Shown here in pieces: positions 1 through 7,300 of a stretch of DNA of 7,429 bases; positions within the stretch are counted from its first letter, which is position 1, and every line of letters starts with the position of its first letter. The stretch is from Ekhidna sp. (GTDB taxonomy: Bacteria; Bacteroidota; Bacteroidia; Cytophagales; Cyclobacteriaceae): contig JABSPG010000187.1 of NCBI GenBank assembly GCA_013214445.1, positions 1 through 7,429 on the forward strand, written 5' to 3'. The notes beneath the pieces are model-generated. The model did no database searches. It had not been told where the DNA came from and worked only from the letters and a program-made list of their open reading frames with translations. A program made the translations under genes and the position numbers.

Positions 1-3000
1 CCTGGGACGATCGCGGCTAGATTCTACACAATGGAGTTTATGAATTCGAATGGCATCTATGTCGATGGAAATGGATCCGTTGATATCACGAATAATTTTA
101 GCGATGGATCATTTACCAATGGGTTAGCCGGGGGCACTTACCTGAGAATAGAAAACTCACAAGATTTTCTTGACTCATCCGGAGAAGCTATTCAAAATGT
201 GGTTTTTAACGACAATCCAGGTGGCGGAGCTGTTAGTGTTACCAAAACGGTTGGTACCTCAGGAACCATCGAATTTGACAATTATACAGGAGAGTTCTCG
301 GGTGAATCTTTTGATAGTGATCCAAATGATTTGATTTCTTGGTTGATCCCGCCAGTTTTGACGTGGACTGGGGGCGTTAGTACTGATTGGTTCAGTACAG
401 GAAACTGGCAGGATGAACTGGGCAATCCAATTACCAATGCACCTGGTACCAATACGACCACAGATTACACAAACATTGATATAATCATTCCATCAAGTCC
501 AACTCAAGCTACATTGAATCCTCCTGTGATCGGAGATAATGCGACCGTTATTGAAATTGGAGGTAACCTATCTATTGATGGGAACACACTTACAATCAAC
601 ACATCTGATGCTGATGCTGACTCGGACATTCGGATTACTGGAGCGATTACCTTGGACGATGCTACTTTTAGAAGCCTAGGCTCAGATGATGATATTGAAA
701 TAGGAGGAGGGTTGACACTTAATGGTAGCTCTCTGCTTTTACCTGGAACAGGAAGTTTGTTCACGTTTAACTCAACAGGTGGTCTGGTTACCATCGAACC
801 AAGTTCAGCTTTCAATAACCTGACCATTGATGTTGTTGGTACCTTTAGTATTCTAAGTAACCTGGAGGTTACCGGTGACCTAACGCTCTCTTCAGGAATC
901 GGATCGTTTGATTTTAATGGATTTGATGTTTCGGTTTCTGGAAACTTTGTGAATAATAGCGCGAGTGCCAGCTCAATGATCCCAGGCACAAATACTTTGA
1001 ACCTAACACCTAGTTCTTCCCCTCTTGCATTGACCACCGGTCCAGTCGAATTGTACGATGTAGTGATTGGAGATGGAACAGTAGTAACATACAACTTGGG
1101 TAGTGCATTAAGTCTATCCAACACTTTGTCCATCGCCGCTAACACTACTTTAGACTTGAATGGGTTTGGTCTTATTGCTGGAGACGATAATGCAGATGTG
1201 GAAGTAGCTACATTGAACGGTAATTTGACAGTAGATGGTGGCGAGACGATAAGTTTTGGGAATGGGACATCTTTTTCGATTAATGGAAATCTACAGCTTG
1301 CAGGAGCATCAGATGCTAGCCGGGCGAATCTTACAAGAAAAGGGTCCACAGGAAGCTATTCTGTTACAGTAAATAGTGGTGGAGAGTTCGGAGCGCAATT
1401 CTTCAATGTCAGTTTCATAGGTGGAAATGGAATTGAATTAGCTTCAGGATCAACGCTGACCGTCAATTCTACCGGTACGGAAGATATAGACACTCCTGCT
1501 GCCGACGGAAATGATGATATCGTTCTGCGAAATGGTTCATTTACTGACGGTTTAGGAAGTGCCTACTTGACACTTGCTAATAGTTTTAGTGGTACTTACA
1601 AATCTGATAACGTTTCATTTGGATCAGGCCCGACTTCCAATGTATCTAGGAATGGACTTACCAATGCGATTGTTTTTGTAGATCCGGGTGGAAGTTTGCA
1701 AGGACCGAGTTTTGAAGATGACGATGCGTCTGCAACCACTGGAAATGTGCAGTGGTTTTACAATAATCCTTTATTTACATGGGTTGGAGATACAGATAGC
1801 GATTGGACAGACAATACCAACTGGTTTGACGAATCTGCAGGATCCCAAGCAGTTGCGGCTCCAACTAATGCAAATACCGTCAATATACCGGTAGTTACCA
1901 TGCCAAATGTTTATCCTGAAATTGATTCTGATGGTTTAAGTGTGGCAGATCTTAGTATTGCCTCAGGGGCTCAACTAAGTTTGACTTCTGGTAATACATT
2001 TACAGTTGAGGGAGATGTTGTTAATTCGGGAACTTTAAACCTAGATGGTACCTTAAATGTTGAAGGCACGTTTACGAATACGGGTACCATTGTTCCAGGA
2101 GCCGGCTCTACGATCACTCAGGTTTTATCTTCAGATATTTTGTTCGATGGTGGATCAGCATTTAGCAATCTTGTTTTTGATGGAGCTTTTACTGTTACCA
2201 CTTCAGGATCAGTAACGGTCAACAATAATTTAACGATAACAAACAATGCGAACCTGGTGATCGGCGATGATTCACATGTTATAACAGTAGGTGGTGACTT
2301 TACCATCGATGAGGCGAATGGTGGTGCGTTTGGTATGACGGTCGGAACGGTGGTACTCAATGGATCTGGAGCTCAATTAATAGATAATACATCAGATAGT
2401 CCTTTTACTTTTAACAATCTCACTTTAAGTGGAGGGACTACTAAGACTTTTGGAGATAATGCAACCATCAATGGAGAACTCATATTGAATGATAATATGA
2501 CGATTCTTGATTTGGGGACGACTACACTTACCTTAAACAGTGATCTTACGGTCAATGATGGAGCGTCCGTGAATGCTTCGGCAAGTACGGTTATTCTGGG
2601 AGGAAGTGATGTGCAAAGAATCTCTGGTAGTGGGGCATCCACAAATGTAACGTTTAACAATCTTTCGGTTAATAACTCAACTACAGGAAGTAGTGATATC
2701 CAGCTGGGAGTGGATACCAACATTACAGGTACATTAGACTTCCAGACAGGAATCATTACTTCTAGTGCTTCTAATCCAATTATTTTCAACGATAATGCTA
2801 CGGTTGCATATGATGGAACTCCGGAAGTTGCTCCTGCCGGAATAGCCACAGATGGTAATAGTTATGTAACAGGTCCTGTTTTAAAGATTGGAGATGAAGC
2901 ATTTGTGTTTCCTGTCGGTGAGGGTGAAAGACATAGTCGACTATCCATTTCGGGGATTACAGGTGCTGCAGCTACTGATGAGTACAGTGCAGAATACTTC

Positions 3001-3873
3001 TTCACTACCCCAGCAGCTTTTGATTCTACAAAGAATGGAGGTATGGCTCGAGTTAGTGGATTGGAATATTGGGATTTATCAAACCTTAATGCACACAGTG
3101 GTCAGCCGCTAGTGACGCTGTTTTGGGATGCAACCAGTGAGGTAACCGATCTGAATTCCTTGACAGTGGCTCACTTCAATGGTACTTCTTGGGACAATGA
3201 AGGAAGAGGCTCAACAACGGGAGATGCTACTGCGGGAACCATTACATCTTCCAACAATTTAACTTCTTTCTCTCCTATAGCGCTGGCTACTACCGATGAT
3301 GCAGCCAACCCTTTACCAGTAGATTTGGTACAGTATACAGCCATCGTGGCGGAAGATCAAGTATCCATTAATTGGGTGACGGCTTCAGAGTTAAATAACG
3401 AGTACTTTGAGGTATTCCATTCCTCCGATGGTGAAAGCTTTACCAGCATAGGAAGGGTGGACGGAAATGGAACAACAAATGAGCAAATCAGCTACTCCCT
3501 GAATCATAAGAGTCCTCTCTTGGGTGATAACTATTACCAATTGAGGCAGTATGATTTTGATGGCACTGAGACAAATCATGGAATCAGGATGGTGTATAAT
3601 GATCGAGTGCAAGCGGTCATGGATATCACGATTTATCCAAACCCAGGTACTTCTGAGAATTTACGTTTAAGGATTTCCTCGGGGGATAATCATACACCTA
3701 TCAGCGTATCGATTATTGACCTGAACGGGGCTGTTAGATACAAGAGTGTGATCGATGGGGCTCTATCCGTTGATCAACAATTGGAGATGTATGATGAATT
3801 AAGTTCAGGGATTTACTATCTGCTAGTTGAGCAAGGTTCGCAAGTGAGTAGGAAGAAACTGATAATCAAGTAG
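1..3873 (+). CDS. Large T9SS-sorted beta-helix repeat surface protein, 5'-truncated
   Basis: The frame is open from base 1 and gives 1290 codons before the stop. The ATG at 31 is not taken as the start, because the residues before it (GTIAARFYT) align with an internal repeat copy (GAQFFNVSF near residues 464-472). Domains in window numbering: end of one large module (1-120); a module opening with TWTGG and a DW..GNW signature (121-592); a third opening with FTWVGD (from 593), containing three 80-residue beta-helix repeats (about 702-935); a segment with FVFPVG (about 954-1100) including VAHFNGTSW and TSFSP; an LPVDL...NWVTASELNNEYFEV domain (1105-1200) that often precedes sorting domains in Bacteroidota; and a type A T9SS sorting domain (1208-1290). 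The composition is rich in N, D, G, S and T, poor in lysine, and contains no cysteine. It is probably a cell-surface or secreted adhesin-like protein. No enzyme active site was recognised. Secretion by T9SS is well supported; the ligand is unknown. Confidence 0.93.
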   Translation, partial: PGTIAARFYTMEFMNSNGIYVDGNGSVDITNNFSDGSFTNGLAGGTYLRIENSQDFLDSSGEAIQNVVFNDNPGGGAVSVTKTVGTSGTIEFDNYTGEFSGESFDSDPNDLISWLIPPVLTWTGGVSTDWFSTGNWQDELGNPITNAPGTNTTTDYTNIDIIIPSSPTQATLNPPVIGDNATVIEIGGNLSIDGNTLTINTSDADADSDIRITGAITLDDATFRSLGSDDDIEIGGGLTLNGSSLLLPGTGSLFTFNSTGGLVTIEPSSAFNNLTIDVVGTFSILSNLEVTGDLTLSSGIGSFDFNGFDVSVSGNFVNNSASASSMIPGTNTLNLTPSSSPLALTTGPVELYDVVIGDGTVVTYNLGSALSLSNTLSIAANTTLDLNGFGLIAGDDNADVEVATLNGNLTVDGGETISFGNGTSFSINGNLQLAGASDASRANLTRKGSTGSYSVTVNSGGEFGAQFFNVSFIGGNGIELASGSTLTVNSTGTEDIDTPAADGNDDIVLRNGSFTDGLGSAYLTLANSFSGTYKSDNVSFGSGPTSNVSRNGLTNAIVFVDPGGSLQGPSFEDDDASATTGNVQWFYNNPLFTWVGDTDSDWTDNTNWFDESAGSQAVAAPTNANTVNIPVVTMPNVYPEIDSDGLSVADLSIASGAQLSLTSGNTFTVEGDVVNSGTLNLDGTLNVEGTFTNTGTIVPGAGSTITQVLSSDILFDGGSAFSNLVFDGAFTVTTSGSVTVNNNLTITNNANLVIGDDSHVITVGGDFTIDEANGGAFGMTVGTVVLNGSGAQLIDNTSDSPFTFNNLTLSGGTTKTFGDNATINGELILNDNMTILDLGTTTLTLNSDLTVNDGASVNASASTVILGGSDVQRISGSGASTNVTFNNLSVNNSTTGSSDIQLGVDTNITGTLDFQTGIITSSASNPIIFNDNATVAYDGTPEVAPAGIATDGNSYVTGPVLKIGDEAFVFPVGEGERHSRLSISGITGAAATDEYSAEYFFTTPAAFDSTKNGGMARVSGLEYWDLSNLNAHSGQPLVTLFWDATSEVTDLNSLTVAHFNGTSWDNEGRGSTTGDATAGTITSSNNLTSFSPIALATTDDAANPLPVDLVQYTAIVAEDQVSINWVTASELNNEYFEVFHSSDGESFTSIGRVDGNGTTNEQISYSLNHKSPLLGDNYYQLRQYDFDGTETNHGIRMVYNDRVQAVMDITIYPNPGTSENLRLRISSGDNHTPISVSIIDLNGAVRYKSVIDGALSVDQQLEMYDELSSGIYYLLVEQGSQVSRKKLIIK
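13..1836 (+). repeat. Large modular repeat in the first gene (period about 460-470 codons)
   Basis: Two stretches of the protein align. Residues 5-140 (bases 13-420) contain FYTMEFMNSNGI, DGSFTNGLAGGTYLRIENS and TWTGGVSTDWFSTGNW. Residues 464-612 (bases 1390-1836) contain FFNVSFIGGNGI, NGSFTDGLGSAYLTLANS and FTWVGDTDSDWTDNTNW. The offset grows from 1377 to about 1416 bases, so the copies differ by small indels. The W-G...DW...NW signature at 361 and 1777 marks the beginning of each new module. Because the first copy is already inside a module at base 1, at least one further module probably lies upstream. Confidence 0.8.
751..1191 (+). repeat. Two beta-helix repeat units in the first gene
   Basis: Units start at 751 and 985, a spacing of 78 codons. 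Each opens with G-(S/T)-x-(T/L)-F/L, has a central core (FNNLTIDV in the first, LYDVVIGD in the second), then a run of alternating hydrophobic residues leading to DFNGFDVSV or DLNGFGLIA. The alternating pattern with N/D/G turns suggests rungs of a parallel beta-helix. These two are older or more diverged copies of the repeat at 2104-2805. Confidence 0.65.
2104..2805 (+). repeat. Three tandem 80-codon beta-helix repeat units
   Basis: Units start at 2104, 2344 and 2584, exactly 240 bases apart. Shared landmarks in order are an opening GST/GTV/STV strand, a central NL core (FSNLVFDG, FNNLTLSG, FNNLSVNN), a middle strand ending in a polar turn (NNNLTITN, NGELILND, TGTLDFQT), and a closing strand pair (SHVITVGG, TTLTLNSD, NPIIFNDN). 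Protein identity between copies is modest, while length and landmark spacing are conserved, as expected for rungs of a solenoid. The array leads directly into the FPVG segment. Confidence 0.75.
3622..3870 (+). other. T9SS type A C-terminal sorting domain (83 residues)
   Basis: This is the last 83 residues of the first protein. It opens with ITIYPNPG, continues with a middle strand pair including SVSIIDLNGAVRY, then LSSGIYYLLVEQGS, and ends in the basic tail RKKLIIK. The order YPNP, then a [IV].D..G strand, then [LM]xSGxYxLxV, then a short K/R-rich end is the pattern of the type A sorting domain (TIGR04183-like). Such domains direct Sec-exported proteins to the type IX translocon in the outer membrane and are usually removed by the sortase-like PorU peptidase. 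Ending exactly at the stop codon, as here, is expected for an intact signal. Confidence 0.92.
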
Positions 3874-3879
3874 TGATAA
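3871..3879 (+). other. Three consecutive in-frame stop codons, TAG TGA TAA
   Basis: The first gene ends in TAG (3871), immediately followed in the same frame by TGA (3874) and TAA (3877), so all three stop codons occur once each. The sorting domain is complete just before them, so the first TAG is the natural end. The following stops would block readthrough extension of the C-terminal secretion signal. Confidence 0.95.
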
Positions 3880-3928
3880 GAAACAGCTGAGAGGATCAGC
3901 ATAACTTTTCAGACAATATTTCATCCAG

Positions 3929-3960
3929 CCCTGCCTTTTAAAGGCAGGGTTTTTTGTTTT
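3929..3960 (+). terminator. Intrinsic (Rho-independent) terminator of the first gene
   Basis: CCCTGCC (3929-3935) pairs perfectly with GGCAGGG (3943-3949). Up to two further T-A pairs close a very small loop within TTTTAAA. The stem is followed at once by six T (3950-3955), a G, and four more T. It lies 55 bases after the first stop codon. The minus strand has no T tract after the hairpin, so it should work only for rightward transcription. It separates the two large genes transcriptionally. Confidence 0.92.
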
Positions 3961-4053
3961 GCTTATTCGTAATCCAGAGAGCATATTGTACATGTTGATT
4001 AGCACATACTATTCTTTTTTTTCTTGGATCTTTTTCCTCTTTTATGAAAGGCA

Positions 4054-4077
4054 CTAAAGAAGATTCTAATTCTTTAG
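4054..4077. repeat. 8-bp inverted repeat
   Basis: CTAAAGAA (4054-4061) is the exact reverse complement of TTCTTTAG (4070-4077), with an 8-base spacer. The stem is AT-rich and no T run follows it, so it is not a typical terminator. It could be a protein-binding site, part of a larger structured element, or chance in AT-rich DNA. Confidence 0.5.
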
Positions 4078-4101
4078 GTAGATGTATCTTTTGCATTTAT
4101 G

Positions 4102-4184
4102 AGGTCAATGAAACCACAGGCTTCTCTGACCTATTTTCTGGATGAACTCTTTTCAAATTGGTGGAGTTTGTTACTTTCAGAAAA
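4102..4184. repeat. Two adjacent inverted repeats able to form stem-loops
   Basis: AGGTCA (4102-4107) pairs with TGACCT (4127-4132). Immediately after, TTTTCTG (4134-4140) pairs with CAGAAAA (4178-4184), and inside that loop AACTC (4145-4149) pairs with GAGTT (4164-4168), extendable by G-U pairs. The nested arrangement would fold as two neighbouring hairpins, the second with an internal loop. The pairings are seen directly; that they form in the cell is inference. Confidence 0.45.
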
Positions 4185-4248
4185 GATTGATTTGTCGTCT
4201 GGTATCCTTGAATGCCCTCCTTATGTCGATTAACAAGATCTTTATTCC

Positions 4249-4279
4249 TTTCGCCCTTAATGATCCCTACTTAACTTTG
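4249..4279 (+). promoter_or_regulatory. Bacteroidota-type promoter for the second gene
   Basis: TAACTTTG at 4272-4279 matches the Bacteroidota -7 consensus TAnnTTTG at every defined position. A weak -33 element, TTTC (4249-4252; consensus TTTG), lies 19 bases upstream. Initiation a few bases after 4279 would give a leader of about 20 bases before the ATG at 4307. The leader has no Shine-Dalgarno sequence and ends in eight T, consistent with the AU-rich leaders common in this phylum. Confidence 0.65.
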
Positions 4280-4306
4280 TAATTATTTGATTATTGCATT
4301 TTTTTT

Positions 4307-4363
4307 ATGAAAAATATAATTTCAACCACTTTTTTTCTCTTACTTACTTACTTCTCACTTGCC
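4307..4363 (+). other. Sec signal peptide of the second protein
   Basis: The first 19 residues are a short polar start (MKN), a hydrophobic core (IISTTFFLLLTYF) and the end SLA, followed by Q20. An S-x-A-like site followed by Q is a usual signal peptidase I cleavage in Bacteroidota secreted proteins. There is no lipobox cysteine, so lipoprotein processing is unlikely. Export across the inner membrane is required before T9SS transport. Confidence 0.88.
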
Positions 4364-7300
4364 CAGGTGGGTCCCGGCGGAGTTTCTTCGAACTTAGTTT
4401 ATTGGCTCAGAGCAGATAGGGACGTAAATTTTCCAGGTGGCAATGGGAATGCTACGGTTTGGAGTGATCAATCTGGCAATGGAAACAACGCTGAGGATAA
4501 TCAAGGAGGTGTAGAGCCAACCTTTCGCCTATCAAATAGCTTGCTCAATAATGCTTCGTCTATAAACTTTTCTGCTAATAACGCTGAGTTAGAGATTCCG
4601 AATGATGCATCGATCAATGACGGAGATCAGACTGCAGCTACCATAAATGTGGTATTCTCCACTCCATCCGAAGTAATAAATGGAGACCAGGTGATCTATG
4701 AGCAAGGAGGAGGTACAGCTGGAATGATTTTTTACCTAAACGGAAACGGGACAACCATGGACCTCTACATGGGTGTTTACATCAACGGTGACACAGATGC
4801 CGATTACACCTTCACTTCAATTCCAGTCAATGCAAATACGGGATATATTGCTACATTAACGTTCTCAGCTGGCCCATTAGTTGGGTACCTTAATAATTCT
4901 TCATTAGGTTTTTCTAGCATAGTGGATAACAGTGGAGGAGACCCTACCAGCCCACTTTTGTCACATACAGGAAATATCAATATAGGAAATAATGGAGACG
5001 CGATAAATCAAGGGGCTGGTGTCGTAATTGCTCAAGATTCTGACTTTTCAGGTGATATAGCTGAGCTTATTTATTTCAACAGAGAGATTAATGAGCTTGA
5101 AAGAAATTTAGTAACCACTTATTTATCTTCCAAATATGATATTGCCACTACAAATGATCTCTATACAGTGGGAGATCAAACTGCAAATGGGGACTTTGAT
5201 TTGGGTTTAGTGGCTGTTGGAAATGACGGATCAAATAGTCTAACAAGTTCGGACAACAGTGACGGATTTATTTTAACAGAGTCAACGGCTCTCACTTCAG
5301 GCCAATACATCATTGCAGCTCATGATGATAGAGGAGCGGTAGGAGTTGCTAGTGACGTACCTGGAGGTGTAGAGTTGAGATTAGATAGATCTTGGTACGT
5401 TGATGTGACTGGAGCCACCAATGGAATCCTGACATTTGATGTCGGAGAGCTTGCAAGCAACAATGCTCCTACCGTCACTGATTACGTTTTGCTTAGCAGA
5501 GCTGCAAATACTGGAGATTTTACGAATACAGGACTCACTCCTTCCCTGGTTAATACAGATCAAATTCAGTTTACGGTCACATCCTTGAATGATGGCTACT
5601 ACACATTGGGAACGACTGACGCATCGAACAGTGTATTGGACGTTTTCAGTGTAGCTAATGGTAATTGGAATGCAGGAGCTACTTGGAATACAGGAACAGT
5701 CCCGCCAGACGCATCCAGTGCAAGAATTTCTGCGAATACTACAGTAACTATAACAAATGATGATGTAATAGGTAACTTGGTTATTGAAGAAAATGCGACA
5801 TTAAATATTCAAGACGGTGATCCATTAAGCATTGATGGGAATCTAACTCTAAATGGGAAAGGTACATTTACTACTTCTGGCAACCAACAAGACGATGATA
5901 ATGCGTTGTTCATATTTGCTGCTGATGTCACCATCGCACCTTCTGCCGATCTCACCATTCAAAATCTAGATGCAAGTAACAATAAGAGTGTTGGTATCAA
6001 CGACAATGTGACAGTCACGAACCAGGGCTCTATCAGCATCTCTCCTGATTTGATTGGTTTATCGGCAACTTCTTCATGGATCAATGATGAAAATTCCTCT
6101 TTATCTGTTTTGGGTGGTTTATTGGTTACTGGTCAGCTTACTGCCAGCGCAACGGGGAATACCGTTTCCTATTTGAGTGAAAATGCGGAAGCAATTAAGG
6201 AGCCCGAGGGTGCAACAAATCCATACTATAACCTAGTAGTTGGAGGAACAGATATAAAGAATCTGGCGAGTGATATTCAAGTTAACGATATTACTATAAA
6301 CTCGATTTTAGTCAGCAATGATTTTAATATTTCTGTTGAGGGCGATTGGGCTAACAATGGGGCTTATACGGAAGGCTTGGGATCTGTTAGCTTCATAGAC
6401 GGACCTGACAATAATCACCTCATTTCGGGAACAGTCAATGAGGTACTCTATGATCTTACAGTGAGTACAAACAATGCAATTACCTTGTCAAACAGCATCA
6501 CGATTGGCAATAATCTTACGATTGCTGACGGAGCAACCATCACCACAGGATCTCAAGTTGTGACAATCGGTACTGATGCTACGACCATTGGATCATATAC
6601 ACCTTCTTCAACGGGTAGAGTAGTTGGTAATATAAGAAGATGGGTAAATGCAACGGGAACGTCCTATTTGTTTCCTGTTGGAAGTGCAGCAGAATACAGG
6701 CCTGCCAGCATCTCTTTCGATAACTTGAATAATGGCACTGTTGAAATCTCTTTTGTAGAGGAGTTTCCAGGTACCATAAGTAGTACCATTGATGACAATG
6801 GTTATAACCTAAATAATACTTACAGTGAGGGATATTGGTCTGTTCAGGAGGCAAATGGTCTATCCACCACCTCGTACTCCGTCTTTCTTACAGCAAATGG
6901 GTTTACATCATTTCCAATAGATGCTGATACCCGGATCGTTTCCAGAGAATTAAATGGATCCACTTGGTCTACTTCTGGAGCACACAGTACGGTTAGCTTC
7001 TCTTCCCCAACTGTTCAAAGAACCAATGTCCCATTAATTGCAAGAGAATTTGCCCTAGCTGTCCAAGATGATTGTTTGCAGACATCTACTTCGGCCATTG
7101 CTGGATCCACGGATGTATGCGATGATACACCCACGCAAACGTACTCGGTGACGGGGGAAGCAACATCTACCTACAACTGGGAAGTAGTTGGAGGTACAAT
7201 TACAGCCATTACCAATGCTCCTGGAGCGGAAACAGCTAGCGGGGCAGGTACAAACGGAGATCCTTCAGTGGTTGCAAACATTCCGGGAGTAGCCACTTCT

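Larger units (their letters stand above)
3961..4306. other. Intergenic region between the two large genes, no convincing gene
   Basis: About 345 bases lie between the terminator and the second gene. I see no rRNA, tRNA or recognised protein. The region holds T-rich stretches (T8 at 4015-4022), several inverted repeats (4054-4077, 4102-4132, 4134-4184, and the palindrome AAGATCTT at 4235-4242) and a promoter at the right end. Short open frames overlap: plus strand 4099-4233 (44 codons, starts MRSMKPQASL), plus strand 4142-4282 (46 codons, starts MNSFQIGGVCYF), and minus strand 3938-4096 (52 codons, starts MQKIHLPKEL), preceded on the minus strand by another open stretch ending at a TAA that abuts this ATG. 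None has a recognisable domain or ribosome binding site, and overlap on both strands argues against most being genes. A dispersed intergenic repeat or a structured RNA is possible but unproven. Confidence 0.6.

Noticed and set aside
31..33. ATG at 31 as the start of the first gene
   Set aside because: The frame is open before it, and the residues encoded upstream of the ATG align with an internal repeat copy. There is no signal peptide after it, although the protein carries a T9SS sorting domain and needs one.
504..1349. 281-codon open frame on the minus strand
   Set aside because: It lies entirely antisense to the first gene, in a region with clear beta-helix repeats on the plus strand. Its translation is rich in P, S, V, L and K with no recognisable domain, as expected from the complement of N/D/G/T-rich codons.
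2118..2849. Two minus-strand open frames (2118-2360 and 2373-2849)
   Set aside because: Both are antisense shadows of the three tandem repeats of the first gene and have no domain or start context.
1688..3112. Short plus-strand frames at 1688-1894 and 2888-3112
   Set aside because: They are out-of-frame reads inside the first gene, whose own frame is continuous and shows recognised motifs there.
3886..3900. Small hairpin GCTGA-GAGGA-TCAGC after the stop codons
   Set aside because: A 5-bp stem without a T tract is too weak to call. The clear terminator is 29 bases further on.
3391..4005. Minus-strand frames at 3391-3612 and 3823-4005
   Set aside because: The first is antisense to the LPVDL domain. 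The second is antisense to the sorting domain and runs through the terminator; neither resembles a protein family.
4099..4282. Plus-strand small genes at 4099-4233 (44 codons) and 4142-4282 (46 codons)
   Set aside because: They overlap each other in different frames and lie over inverted repeats, have no promoter or ribosome binding site of their own, and match no domain I know. They are kept only as part of the intergenic element.
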